DNA of 64,000 nt from Progne subis subis. Lineage: Eukaryota > Chordata > Aves > Passeriformes > Hirundinidae. Where the stretch lies: positions 1-64,000 of the forward strand of contig JAKJHU010000857.1 of NCBI GenBank assembly GCA_022316685.1, in the 5' to 3' direction. Below the pieces are notes generated by a model. That model was not told the DNA's origin, made no database searches, and saw only the letters and a program-made list of their open reading frames with translations. Positions 34,111-46,220 of the stretch are shown here, piece after piece; position 1 is the stretch's first letter; each line of letters begins with the position of its first letter. Position numbers and translations under genes: made by a program.

Positions 34111-36339
34111 TGTAAGGCTTTCCATAATGTCTTTGTCCTCATGGGTATGGAATGAACACTGAGAGTGAAAGTGTCAGTCACGTTGCTTGCACACTCCTTC
34201 CTTTCTGTACAAGACACATCAGTGCACACCCCCACGTATAGACACAATAAAAGCATAAGAATGGATAGAGATTCCCACAGAGCTCTAACTTTGGCATAAC
34301 TCACTTGTAAGCTGGTGGCCAGGGGATTTTTTTTTCCCAGCTCAGTGTGAATAGGTGTCCAAGAGCTGAAGGGAGCAGCATTCAGAAGCAGTTTCAGGAT
34401 TTCCAGGCAGGAAATGGAGCTGACAACCATCCGTGTAACTCGCCATATTCATCAGGATGAGCTGCTGGTTCTTTAGGAATATGGCACAATGGAGACAAGC
34501 CTTAGGAAAATCCCAGCTCTCTGTGGATTTATGCTATGGGGGGTGCAGCAGAAACACTTTGTGTCTGCTCTGGGGGACACAAGGTCCAAGGATCTGCCGT
34601 GGCAGAAGGTGACCTGGGCTGGTGGCAGGTTAAGTCCTGTTTCATGACATTCAGAGGGGCACAGGACAAAGCCCCAAGCCCCCGAGACCCCTGATGAACT
34701 CTTTGTGTTGCCGCACATCCTCGAGGAAAAGCTGCTGTCACACAATCCATTGGGATTTTGGAAATTTCATTTGCAATACTTTACATCCAAGTTTCAAACT
34801 GTAATATTTTTACAGTCAAGACGCTGTCATGCACAATCCATCTTTCAGTTGCCTGTTGCTTCAACCACAATTTAAAATAACTCAATATTGGAAAAAAATC
34901 CCCAAAATCTCTAAACGAAGGCAGATGATGGATCCTTGCCACCAGCACATTTACAAAGTAAGTAACTGAATTCTCATTTCAAAATATCAGTTTCCTTTTT
35001 CTTAATCCAAAGTTACAGAAGAATTTTAACAATATGTTTTGTGGCAGTTTTTTGCTTTCATTTTTTCTGGTTTTTTGTTCTTGTTGTTGTTGTTGATGTT
35101 TTTATTTTTGTTTTTTTTTTGTTTTGTTTTTATAAACAGAAAATACATCCTAAAAAAGGCATGTCCTCTGCTTCTGGTTCATGTTTAGAGCAGCTCCCAT
35201 CCCGCTGACTGAGCTGCTCACACAGAGCCCGGCAGCTCCTGGCCCTGCAGGGCTGAGGCTTTTCCCCACTGCTGGGCACAGACTGATGGAGCAGCACTGC
35301 TGAACACGGGGACACACAGAGGGAGCAGAAGCAGCTGCCTTTGTCCACCTGAAGCTCCAAGGCCCAAACTGTGAGCACACAGGGCTGGAAGAGACTGGCA
35401 GGCTCCCTGTTTGCTGTGCTGCCCCACTTGTGCCCGGCCCAGCTCTGCGGGAGGCAGAGGGAGAACAAGGGGCAGCTCCCTGCCAGCCCCAGCCCAGGGA
35501 CCCCTGCAGCCCCGGGGCTTGGGGCACTGTCAGCACCCGCTGCTCCAGCCACCGCTTCTGCTGGCCCTGACAGCAACAAGCAAATGGTGGCTGATCCCCA
35601 GGGAGCAGCAGCAGTGCCTGGATCTGATCCCTCACTCTGGGGCACGGCTGCACAAATGACCCCCACTGCAGCAGCAGCAGCAGCCCATGGAGCTGACTTT
35701 CAGCACAGCCCCTGCCACTGTTCCCTCCCGTGTGCACTGGTGTCACAGCAGCCTGAGGCACCTGGGAGCCCTCAGGGCCAGCAGGGACTTGAGATGGCAG
35801 CCCTGGGCTCCTGGAGGCTGTGCAAGGAACAGAGGTGGGGACTCCCTCTCCATGTGCAGCTTCCAGATAGAAAAGGCTGCTGTGAGCAGGCAGCTCCAAG
35901 GGCAGAGAAAGGAGGGTCTCGACCCCTGGATCTGTGCCAGTTCCACAGTGCTGGGCAGCAGCCACCGAGCACAGGGGGCACAGAGGACACAGCAAGAGGG
36001 ACAAAAGCAGGCAAGGTCAGAGACTGGGAAGAGCCAGACCTGGGAGCAGGAACAGCTGCTTCATTGCACTCTTGGAGAAAGCTCTTGGCTGCTTCAAAGC
36101 GCTGAAAGGCATGAAGGGCAGAGAGGAGGCCACACCAAACAATGCTCCTGTTTTCACAGCTTCCCCTCTCAGTGTCCCAGAAGGAATTGCATGAACTGTA
36201 TTCTTCTCTCTGAGTTGTCTCGTTCAGTGTGAGCAGCTCAGCATCAGGAGCTGAAGGAGCTGAAGCCTTAGGCCTCAAGAGCTGAGCAAGAGGAAATGTT
36301 TTGAGCAAAGCAATGCTGCTAACATGGACCTGGCTGAAT
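34111..36339. other. Unassigned arm sequence, no supported gene
   Basis: Mirror of 18,481-20,944. T/G-rich low complexity lies near 35,040-35,130. Open frames up to 284 codons lack domains and are not stable between the two arms. Confidence 0.4.
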
Positions 36340-36475
36340 CCAGCAGATGGAATCCTGGAATTATGGAATCCTTTCTGTTGGGAAAGACCTCTGAGCTCAT
36401 GGAGTCCAGCCGCTCACCCAGCAGTGTCAAGCCCAGCACTAAACCACGTCCCTCAAGTTCCAAGGCCTGGACAAC
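36340..36475 (-). mobile_element. CR1 3' tail, right arm
   Basis: Reverse complement of the fragment at 18,340-18,480. Contains GGAATTATGGAATCC and TGGGAAAGACCTCTGAG. It predates the inverted duplication. Confidence 0.75.
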
Positions 36476-37159
36476 AGGCCCTGAGTGAGGCCTGAACAAC
36501 AGGCCCTGAGCCATAGGAGACCTCTGGATGAACCTTCTAACCAAAGGTTATCTTTGTATCTGCTCATTAATGAAATATGCACGGTCATTAGAGCTGTGAT
36601 AGGTGTATCCACTCATTAGTAAAACATGGATTGACATTTCTGTGTTTAGAAACTGGACAAGGCCATGAAATCTGACATCTGGCCTTGTCTGGGAGTTTCG
36701 GATCAAAGTCAACTCCCTTGGTTCCTCCTTGAGCCCTGGCCAGGCTTTGGGTGAAACCCAAGAGGAGAATGAAAGCAGATGTTCCTGCACTAGAAGTGCT
36801 GTCAGTTTGTTTATTCAGCACTGTCAGAGCTGGGCCCTCTCACAGCCAGGTTGGAGCCTCACCTGGGGCTGGAGGCACCTGCAGGAATTCCCAGTGTCCG
36901 GGAGAGGCTCTGCAGTCCTTGGCTGGGACAGCTTCCCCCAGCTGATGTGTGGATGTGGGTGACGGGAAAGTCTGAGGGGACCTGGTGCTGTCTCTTTCTT
37001 AATCACTGCAGGCAATCTTTGGTAGTGATGATTGGGTGCATTGCTGAGCTTCTGCTTTGCTGATTCTTTGCACTTTTGCATGATAATAAATCACAGAATT
37101 CCTGAACTTTGTGTCTGTGTCTTTGGTGCTGACCCTGCTCACCAGCAGAACAGACACTG
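36476..37159. other. Unassigned arm sequence, no gene
   Basis: Mirror of 17,681-18,339. No gene seen. Confidence 0.35.
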
Positions 37160-37470
37160 CGGCCCCACAGAACCAAAGGTGCCGTGTGACACTGCGGGGC
37201 CTGGTGTGACCAAGGGTCACTTGTGTCACTCTGTCACCAAGGACACCTCTCTGCCATGTCAGGACCTCTTAGAACCGAGGGACCATTGTGGCACTGCAGG
37301 ACCTCATGAAACCAAGTGGACCATAGTGACGCTTTGTGGTCTCATGGAACCAGGATGAAATTGTTACATTGCGGGGCCCCAAGGAATCCAGCAGCCATTT
37401 TTCCTCTTCATGGCCTCATGGAACCATGGAGACCATTGTGACACTGCAGGGACCTGTATAACCAAAGGTC
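37160..37470 (-). repeat. ~40-bp minisatellite, right arm block
   Basis: Mirror of 17,345-17,680, with diverged CCATTGTGACACTGCAGG-type units. Confidence 0.75.
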
Positions 37471-37928
37471 CATTGTTTTCCTCTGGCTGGCACTGCAGAG
37501 TCCAGACTCTCCCTGCCCCTGTCCCAGCCCCAGAGAGCAGCAGAGTCAGGTCTGGCCCTGCAGCAGGGACTGGAGGCCATGGGGCTCAGAGACAGGGACT
37601 CTCTCTGCTTCCTGGAGATTTTCCCCCTGCAGGTGTTTCCCTGTGCATGATGTCTCCCTGCCAGCACTCACAGACCCCAAATCTCTGTGCACTCTCCCTG
37701 GCCCTACAGAACCCTGCCTGTTTGCAGGGCACTGGCTGGGGGCAGGTTCTGTTTGCAGCTTGGAGAACGGAGAGGTCAGACTCAGCCTGATGGGCCAAGA
37801 TGCCGAGGCAACAAGATAATGCTTGAACTGTGCAAAAAGCTGTAGCTGTGCAGAAAGAAATAGTTCCCTTGTAACAAGGAATGGGAATGGAGCCATTTTC
37901 AGAAATCAGCAAATTTAGAAGAACAAGA

Positions 37929-38921
37929 TGTATTGGTTTGGCACGGCCTGGTTTTTGGCAGCAGGGGCACCACGGGTATCCATGGGGGATGCAGAGATCC
38001 ACTCAGCCCATATAGGGATCCATGGGGATGCAGAGATCCACTCTCAGCCCATGGGGATCCATGGGGATTCAGAGATCCACTCTCAGTCCCGGAGGATCCA
38101 TGGGGATGCAGAGATGCGCTCTCAGCCCATGGGGATCCATGGGGATGCAGAGATCCACTCTCAGCCCATAGGGATCCATGGGGATGCAGAGATCCACTCT
38201 CAGCCCATGGGGATCCATGGGGATGCAGAGATCCACTCTCAGCCCATGGGGATCCATGGGGATGCAGAGATCCACCCACAGCCCCTGGGGAGGTGCCCAT
38301 CCCAGAGTGGGTGGATGCCTGGATGAGGCTGTGATCCAGTGGGAGACCCGGTGGAGAGAGGGGGCCCTGCTTCCAGGCTGGAGCAGCCTGTCCTTGGAGG
38401 ACTGCACCCCGTGGGAGGAGAGCCCCATGCTGCAGCAGTTTGGGAGGACTGTGTGCCCGTGGGAGGGACTCACGTTGCAGCAGGTGCGGTAGGGCTGCTG
38501 CTCGTGAGAGTGGACCCACGCTGGGGCAGTTCATGGAGAGCTGTATCCAGTGGGAGGGACTCCATGGCCACATGGGGGAAGGGCTCCTCTCCCAGAGCAC
38601 CAGAAGAAGATCTCTAGATGAAATGAGAAAACTCCCATGCCCTGTCTCTCTGTGCTGTCGTGGGAAGGACGGAGGAGCTGGATGGAAAAAAGGTGTTTTA
38701 AGGGTTTATTTACCTCTCATTATTCTCCTCTGATTCTGTTAGTATTAAAATTCACTTTGCAACTTGAGCCTTTTTTGAATTTGAAGTGTTTCTCCTGGTC
38801 CTTATGTCACTCATGAGATGTTTGTTAATATTTTTTTCCTTCTCTGTCCAGCTGTGACAGGGGAGGATGAGTGAAGGACTCTTGTGGGTGCCTGGCATTG
38901 GGCCAGTGTCTAGCCATGACA
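37929..38921. mobile_element. ERVL-type solo LTR carrying a VNTR, right arm
   Basis: Reverse complement of 15,901-16,892. Ends TGTATTGGTTTGG on one side and CCATGACA on the other, a proper TG...CA pair. Its presence in both arms shows that it inserted before the duplication. Confidence 0.75.
37985..38285 (-). repeat. 39-bp VNTR inside the LTR, right arm, ~7 diverged units
   Basis: Same 39-bp unit as the left arm, but individual units carry changes such as GGAGGATCC for GGGGATCC, a GATGCGCTC variant, GATTCAG for GATGCAG and ATAGGGATCC. The left array is almost uniform by comparison. Confidence 0.9.
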
Positions 38922-39345
38922 GAAGGTAACTGCAAACATGCTGACCCCTGGCTTTTTGAGCAGGCAATCTTATAGAGCATTTGCAGGAAGCAGGGGTACT
39001 AAGTTCAAGCCCCAGAAAGTTTTCTGAGCCTTCATCAAAACAACCACCAGGAGGCTGACGAGCACCCTTTGCACAGACCAGGCATGTGCTACAAGGGCTT
39101 ACATAATCATGTAATTAGAAAATATGTACAATATGAAAGTTAGGAAAGTATTATGTGAACATTAAAAAAAAAGGTATCAAAGCTAATACTGTGTGAAGAA
39201 CAGACAAGTGAGTGTGTGGTGGAGTTATCCCACTCACTCCTAGTGTCGAATAAACAGATACCTCCTCTAAAAGCCTTATAGTATGGGTTACTGTTTTCTT
39301 ACCTAGTTTTCCTGGGTTTTTCTGCCCACCTCATTGCCTGCAAAG
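38922..39345 (+). mobile_element. LTR-like block, right arm
   Basis: Mirror of 15,477-15,900, with GTCGAATAAACAGATACC as the likely poly(A)-signal region near 39,245. Boundaries uncertain. Confidence 0.45.
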
Positions 39346-41159
39346 TTGGATGTACCAGCAGGAATTCCCAGTTGCTGGGAGAGGCTGTTTAGTCCCTGGC
39401 TATAAAAGCTGCCCCCTGCTGATGTGTGAAACCACGGAGATCATTCTGACAATATAGGGACTCTAATAACGAAGGGTCCATGGTTATCCTCTCCCTGCTC
39501 CAGTCCTGCAGAGCAGCCCAGACCTGTCTGGCCCTGCAGCAGGAACTGGAGGCACTGGAGGTCAGGAACAGCCACTCTGTGTCTGGAATGCTCAGGACAT
39601 GCTCAGCTCAGGCAGCTCGTGCAGCCCCAGGGCCAGCCCCGCTGCCCAGCACAGCAGCACAGAGTTGGCCCCGGGGCTCCTCAGGCAGCTCCTGCTGCCC
39701 CAGGGACAGGGCAGCCTCTTGCCAGGGCTCCCCTGCACAGCCACGGGCTCCTGCTCTGCTCCTGGCACATGCCAGCTGCCCACAGAGCCTTTGCCAGGGG
39801 AACACGTCTGTGCTGGCCTGAGCAGCCATTGCTGCAGCCCCTGCCCTGCTGCCCACAGCCCCGAGCTGTGGCTGCTGCTCTGCAGAGCACGGGGGCTGTG
39901 CTGCCCGGGGCCCTGGGCTGCCTCTGCTGGGCTCTGCTTCTCAGGCTGGGAGACAGAGGCAGCTGATGCTGCTCCCTGCACTGACCCCCTCGCACACAGG
40001 CTCTGCTGGGGCCATGGAGGCTGCTCAGAGGTGCCTGCCTTGTTCCAGGGCTGCCCCATGGCCTTGGGGATGCCCTGCATCCTCCTGGGGAAGTTCCCTG
40101 AGGGTCAGACCAGCCCGTGCCCAGACTCCTTTCCCTGTGCCTGCTGTGTCCCCTGGGGCTGCAGAGCTCTCCTGGCTCACAGCACACATTCAGTCCTTGA
40201 TCTCGGGGTGAGCCCACCCTGGCCAGGCCTGTGCCCAGGGAGCTCCACTCCCTGCTGATCCCTGGCACACACTGTCCCTGCAGGTGCCCTGTGTTCTCCT
40301 GGCAGCTCCCAAGGCCCTCCAGACAAACCTTCCCCTGCCATCAGCCCTGGCACCAGCTGCAGAGCCCCAGCCAGGTTCAGCACAGACCATTCCCCATCTG
40401 ATGGGCCCTGGCCACCAACAAGCAGAACCTGAGCCAGCCCTGAGTGCCCTGAAGGCCACACTGGGACCCTGATCTCACCCCACTGAGCCCTGGGAGAACA
40501 AGGAACACAAGGAGCCTCTTCAGAGTCTGTTCCTTGGGCCTGTTCCTGAGAGGGACTCTGCAGGGAGAGCAAAGCCTTCCTGCCCTGCCCTCAGGAGATC
40601 CCTTTGCTGCTGCAGCTGCTGTGCTGGAGCCCAGCTGTGTCCCAGCAGTGCCCATGGCCTGTCCCTGCCTGTGGGCACAGCACGGACACGCAGCAGCACA
40701 GTGACCAAGCTGCCAGAGCACTCGGGCCTGACAGCCACAGCAGGGCTGGGAAGGAGAGGCTGGAGTTGGGAAGAGCAGATGTGGGAAGAGCCAGGGCCAT
40801 TGTCCCTGGCTGTGCTGCTGTGCTGGGAGTCACTTCCCTCCACCTCTGCTCACAGGCACCTCTGCCCCTGCAGAGACAGAGAAGGGCTGAGGAAACATCT
40901 TGGACACACAGGGCAGAGCAGGACACTTTATTTTACATAAATACACAGTGATGATGGCTTCTTACTGTCTCTGCTTAACACAAGCATGGGAGATACTGAT
41001 ATAGCAATACTGTGACTAATGGCATCCTTTTTGGAAATTATATAAAAAAAAAAAAAAAAAAAAAAGAAAAGACACATGGCACAGAGCAGTCTGGGCCTGG
41101 AATGAATTCTATTCTGAATGCTATGCAGAAACAAAGAGGCACTTGATTGTTTCTGAAAA
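39346..41159. other. GC-rich arm sequence and OR 3' flank, no gene
   Basis: Mirror of 13,641-15,476, including a 23-base poly(A) near 41,043-41,065. Overlapping frames on both strands without domains. Confidence 0.4.
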
Positions 41160-41300
41160 GCACAGAGTGGTCATATTCCTCAGGCCATCCTCACACTCCT
41201 GGTTCCTCAGGCTCCAGATGAGGGGGTTCAGTGTTGGAGGCACCAGCGAGTACAGAAGTGACAGTGCCAGATCCAGGGATGGGCACCAGGGTGGCACAGG
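41160..41300 (-). pseudogene. Olfactory receptor 3' tail, right arm
   Basis: Mirror of 13,500-13,640. The minus strand encodes TLNPLIWSLRNQE and then a diverged tail. No other receptor helix is present. Confidence 0.75.
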
Positions 41301-42171
41301 TGACCTTTAGGCTTTGCAGGGCCCAGGCACAAGGGCTGTGCCCGAGTCAGGGCTGAGCTCACCCTCTGTGGGCTGGGGCAGAGCCCAGGCAGAAATCAGC
41401 CCCTGCCCCAGCAGCTCTGCAGTGGTGGCCACCAGGCCGGGTTGCCAAGGCAGGCTTCTGGCCATGGCCTGCAGGGAGCTGCTGCTGCCAAGGTGCCTTT
41501 GGTGTCCCAGGCTCTCCTGGCACAGCTCCCAGCACTCTGCACTTGTGCCCGAGGCCTTCACTGTGTTGGGGCTGGCCTGGGGCTTTTCCTGCAGCGGGAC
41601 CTGGCCTGGCCATGGCACAGGAAAGGCAGTTCCTGCTGGAGCAGGAGGCTCTGCCTGCAATGGGCTCAGACAACTCCAACAAGGCTCTGTTTGCAAAGTC
41701 CCCAGTGGGAAATGAAGAAGAGGGTTCATGCTTCTCTTGGGGTGAATAATGCTGAAAGCAGCCTGACTCCTCCATCCCCACGTTCAACATCCCGAGAGGG
41801 ACCTGAAGCTGTGGCAGAGCTGGAAAAATGCCCAGAGAAAGGAACAACCAAGTGACACCACTGAGAGCTTCTGCAGAGCTGCTGAGCTGGCACAGCCTGG
41901 GCACATCTGACTGACAGGGCAGCACTTCAGACTAGAACAGCCCCATCCCGAATTTTACCTGCAACACCTCCTGACAGTTCCCTTCTTGGTGGGGTATGGA
42001 GATTCCTCCCTGGAGTGGAGACACCCTCAAGGTCACTGCCTGAGGCTGAGCTGAAGAGATTTGCCCAGGATCATTGGTCTGAGGGAGAGACACCCATCTC
42101 TACTTAATAACAGGTTTTGCTTTAATACAATTGCTTCAAAATTGCTTCCTAGAGCACTATATCAAAATAGA
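41301..42171. other. Unassigned arm sequence, no gene
   Basis: Mirror of 12,625-13,499. No receptor body or other domain seen. Confidence 0.4.
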
Positions 42172-42537
42172 TGTTACAGCTCCTACCCTATGGAGTAGGT
42201 AATTCTGATTAAGACCTTTCTGTCTAACCATGATCATAATCAGTCATATCTATATGTACACAAATACTTCTGGTTTGCCATCCTTATTGTTGTGGGACAA
42301 AGTTGTACAAAGGTTCATTTCCACCTGTATGATCCTTTACACAGAAATCTTTAACAAAGTCTGGGGCTGGGATTGGATCCAGTAAGTCCCAGGATCCTCT
42401 CACAGAAAGAGTTTGTAAAGCCTGGTTTGGGGAGCTTGGGGGTATGATTGGGGTGTTGGGGGTCCTTTCTGCACCTTGTGACCCAACAGGAACTTGTTTA
42501 ATAAATTTTGCCTGAAGCTCCCACTCTGCCCATGACA
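42172..42537 (+). mobile_element. Probable solo LTR, right arm copy
   Basis: Mirror of 12,261-12,624. Runs from TGTTACAGCTCC to CCCATGACA, with TTTAATAAATTTTGCC near its 3' side as a poly(A) signal. Confidence 0.45.
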
Positions 42538-42539
42538 GG

Positions 42540-42880
42540 AGCCCCTGTGAGTGTCTGTGACATCCCGGCTCTTTGGCAGCCTGGACACTCCTGGGACGTC
42601 CCCATGGAGCCCTGTGAGTGTCTGTCACCTCGCTGTTCTTTAGGAGCACAGGGATGTCACCACTGGACTCCTGCCACTGCCTGGGACAAATTGGCTCCTT
42701 GGCAGCGTACAGACACCTCTGTTGTCACTGTGCAGCCCTGTGACTGTCTGTCACCTCATGACCCTTGGGAAGATTAAGGAGCCCTGGGATGTCACCATGG
42801 AACCCCTGTGAATGAGTGTGGCCAAACATCTTCAGGAGCCCAGAGACCCCTCAGATGCCACCATGGAGCCCCTGTGCCTG
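42540..42880 (-). repeat. Degenerate ~75-bp tandem repeat, right arm
   Basis: Mirror of 12,000-12,260, with four or five diverged units on CCATGGAGCCCCTGTGA. Confidence 0.55.
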
Positions 42881-42909
42881 CACATGAGTTTATAGTCCTT
42901 TAGCAGGTG

Positions 42910-43065
42910 GAAACCCCTGGAATGTATTCAATTTAAATAGATTGCTCTGCTGAGCAATCTATTAGAATCTACTTAGAACAGATTCCTCTGCTCTGCTGAG
43001 CATGGATACTCAGCAGCTTGGAGGTTCCCTGATGAATTTTAGTTCTCCAGAGGCTTGCTCAGTCT
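42910..43065 (-). repeat. Single copy of the hairpin unit duplicated in the left arm
   Basis: One copy of the ~154-bp unit that is tandemly doubled at 11,588-11,895. The stem AGATTGCTC/GAGCAATCT is kept with loop TGCT. Confidence 0.75.
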
Positions 43066-44237
43066 TCAGTTCTTCAGTTCAGGAATTCAGTGCCAAAGGC
43101 TCATTAGTATTTCAAAACACTCTAATCAAGACAAGCCCCTGGGAATAATTTAATTTCAAGTCTTCAATTCTTCTGTGGTTAACTTTATACATTTCAGAAT
43201 TGTATTCAAAGAAAATATACTATATCTTTAAAAAAAAGCAGGGAGATTTTTGTCCTATTTCATTTTCTTTTCTTGTTTATAGATTGATATCAGCAATCCC
43301 CAGTTGATATTGATCCCCAGCACCTCCTAGTGCAGTCTGAATAGATGTGAAAATCAAGACCCTTCATGGCTGACAATCAATCAGACTTTCTCCCTACCCC
43401 CACCCCCCATTTCCCTCATCCAGCCCCATGGGACTCAGAGCAGCCTTGTGCCAATCTGAGCTTCCACCACTCCAGGCTGCAGCTGCAGCTTTCAGCTCCT
43501 TGGCACCAGCTCCCACTTGCTTTCCTTGCAGAAGGAGCTGCCTGAGACACAGAGGGATGTTCATTTTTGTCAGCCAACGAAACCAAGAGAAGGAACAGCT
43601 CCATGAAAAACAGAAATCCAGCCAGTGACACAAATAGAGGGGAAGATCAGGATTCCTTCTCCTGCCGCTGTACAAATCCAGGAAATTCCTGGTCTCTCCT
43701 GGTGGGAAAACTTTGGCATTTCTTAAAAGTGCTCAAATGACCCAGCTAATGAAGATGTGCTCGTGCACCTTGCAAGCTGCAGGTCCTGTACAGCCCTGCA
43801 GGGCTCCTGTCCCATCTGCTGTGCTCCAGTGTAAAACAGGGAGCAGCACTGTCGCAGGATCATTAGAGAGCTGAATTGGAAAGGACCTCAGCAAGTCAGC
43901 AGCCCAAGCTGTCAGAAACTGGGCCAGACCAAGTGGTTCAAGGCTTGATTTGGTCTGGATTAGAAAATCCCAAAGGACAGGGAGGGGGCAGCATCTCAGC
44001 ACCTGGCTGAGCCCATGGGAACAAAGGTTTCCTCCTGTCCTGGCTGAAGCTCCCCTCCTTCCCCTTCCACCCATTGTCTCTTGTCTCCCACCAGGCCCCC
44101 GGTGAAGAGCCTGGCTCTGTGCTCTCCATCACCTCCTTTGTGGCACTGCCAGGCTGGGATGAGGAGCCCCTCAGCCTTCCCTGCTCTGGGCTGGACAAGC
44201 CCAGCTCCCTCAGCCTCTGCTCACAGCCAAAGGGCTC
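43066..44237. other. Unassigned arm sequence, no gene
   Basis: Mirror of 10,400-11,587. No supported gene. Confidence 0.4.
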
Positions 44238-44243
44238 CAGCCC

Positions 44244-44914
44244 TGTTTCTGCCCACTCAGGGACGTCAGTTGTTGGGGGCTCCTTTGCAGGAGCTTAAAT
44301 TCCCTGGCATTCAGGTGGTTTTAGAGTCCTGGCCCTCTGCAAAGCTCTGTGGCAAACGCAGGAAAAGATGGAGTCTTCAAGGTTACATGCTTCGTTTATT
44401 AGTTCTTATCTTACAATTTTCTCAGTGTCCAGAAGATGTTTGTCATGGCTCGGACATCTGGTGACTCCCCCCGTCCCAGGGTTGTCCTTATCTTTTTTAC
44501 TAATTGCTACATATTCAATATTTACTATTTATTACCAATGTCTATCACTATTACTAGAAAGGTCATCTTTACTTTGACCCAATCCTCACAAACTACTTTG
44601 TGCCAACGTCACTGCAGAAATGGAGTGAGGGAAGAAGAAAGAAGAAGAAGGAGACAACGCCTCAAATTCTCCATCTTGTCCCTATTCACTTCAATGCTAA
44701 GATTCCAAACCCACTGTTTTTTCACCCTGTGATATACTAAACTACAATCTTTCACACTCTTGTAGCCTGCAATGCTTCCTGCAGTGCAAGAAGCCTCTCC
44801 CATGGACTGAGATCAAATCCAGTGTCTCTCTGAGCTCTGGGCTGTGGTCCCAGACCCCCCTGCCCGGGTCTCTGACCCTCCAGGGCAACCAAAAGAATGC
44901 CCTGGACTCCAACA
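44244..44914 (-). mobile_element. Right-arm-specific solo LTR with target duplication CAGCCC
   Basis: A 671-bp insert runs from TGTTTCTGCCCACTC to GGACTCCAACA. The left arm is uninterrupted at the matching place. It is flanked by CAGCCC on both sides (44,238-44,243 and 44,915-44,920), a 6-bp target duplication. On the minus strand an ACTAATAAACGAAGC signal marks the poly(A) end. A related LTR lies at 51,942-52,620 next to env sequence. The pair shows that this family was active after the inverted duplication formed. Confidence 0.9.
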
Positions 44915-45219
44915 CAGCCCCACCTTGGGGCCCTTCCCTAACCCTGCTGTAGCTGCCAGACATCTTTCCTGCCCTGGGGAACTCAACCCAGGCCAGAGTG
45001 ATCTTGATAATGCACGTCCTTGATGTCCTGGTCACACAGCCCAGCCCCTTGTCCCTGTGTCAGGCTCTGGGGTCGATCCTGTGGAACATCCTTTGGTGGA
45101 GGCTGTGGCTCCAGGTGCACTGGGGGGATTCTGGGGAACAGGGGACCCTGCTGGACATGAACAGCATTGGACTTCATGGGGGAAACTGTGAGGGGGGCTG
45201 GGGTGGAGTGACCAACCCA

Positions 45220-45420
45220 GTGACCTCACATAGCCCTGCTGTGATGTCACACAGCCCCCTTGTAATGTCACAACCATCTCTATGATGTCAGACCTCTGCC
45301 CTGTGATGTCACAGATGGCTCTGTGATGTCACAGAGATGGCCTATGATATACTAGCTGCTCCATGACCTCACATAGCCTCCTCTTTGATGTCATAGCCCA
45401 CTCTGTGACCTCATGTTACC
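45220..45420 (-). repeat. Degenerate TGATGTCA-type array, right arm
   Basis: Around ten short units with TGATGTCACA or TGACCTCA. Mirror of the array at 9,935-10,100, with somewhat more units. Confidence 0.65.
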
Positions 45421-45649
45421 AGATGATAAATGGTCTACACCTGGTGAGCTAACACAATGACCATTCTCCAAAACCACTGGCCCATGGAAAGCACACCATG
45501 CCCATTGTGTAAGAAGGGGAACTGGAAATTCACCAGCCTCAGTGTCCTGCCAGCTCAGCCAGGCTGACTGGAACATTGGGGTCTGTGAGCACCAGGGACC
45601 ACCAGAGAGACCCCCAGGATGGAAGAGTGGGAGGGGATAAGGGGAGACT

Positions 45650-46168
45650 TGTTGGGGACATTGAAGCCAGAAAGTCCTATAAACATGACTGCGTAGATTC
45701 TGAGAATGTGAAACCTGTGAGATAGAATTGAAAGTATGTTTTGATGTTTGAGATGTCCTAGCTACTGGATGTCTGGGAAAACAGTTCTGTGACCAGCTGG
45801 AGGTCACCTGCAGCCAGACCCAGAGGTCAAATGGAATGTTCTGTCTCAGCCCCCAATGTATGGTTCATCCCACACCTGTAACCCTCCCCTGAAGTATCAG
45901 GTATCTGTAACCCCATTGGCACAAGTCCTGTTCCAGCCCACCTTGAGACCCCTTGTCAGGGGGCTGCGAGAGTGGGTTGGTCTCTTTGCTCTTTGCTCCT
46001 TGCCTAGCACCCTTCCCCGAGGAATTTCTTCTCCCTACCTCTCCCTTCCCCCACCTTCCTAGGCCTTGCCACGAGCTGCAGCCTGGCAGCTCAGAGCAAG
46101 GCCTCACATCCCTTACAATAAACCTCATCTTCTAAAACCCAACTTCAGAGATCTCTCATCTACATTCA
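45650..46168 (+). mobile_element. 5' LTR of a defective betaretrovirus-like provirus
   Basis: Begins TGTTGGGGACATTG and ends CTACATTCA (519 bp), with CTTACAATAAACCTC as the poly(A) signal about 55 bases before the end. Matched by the LTR at 47,556-48,085. It starts two or three bases after the outer end of the right arm. Confidence 0.85.
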
Positions 46169-46220
46169 TCTGCCTCCTGCGTTCCTGCCTCTGCCGTCGC
46201 ATCTTGCATCCTGCCCAAAC

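Larger units (their letters stand above)
28966..45647 (-). repeat. Right arm of the large inverted repeat
   Basis: Reverse-complementary to 9,710-25,865. Right-arm-only features are a 671-bp solo LTR at 44,244-44,914 with its target duplication, five extra 51-bp VNTR units, and truncation of the kinase 5' end. The outer limit falls two or three bases before a proviral LTR that starts at 45,650. The inner limit is the CR1 edge at 28,965. Confidence 0.9.

Noticed and set aside
33295..34162. Two opposed ~280-codon frames over the 51-bp repeat
   Set aside because: Same reason: the tandem unit keeps all frames open. The left-arm version breaks frame.
9710..45647. Palindrome as a fold-back assembly artefact
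   Set aside because: The arms differ by substitutions, a 671-bp LTR with target duplication, a 154-bp tandem duplication and VNTR copy numbers. A fold-back read artefact would give near-identical arms.
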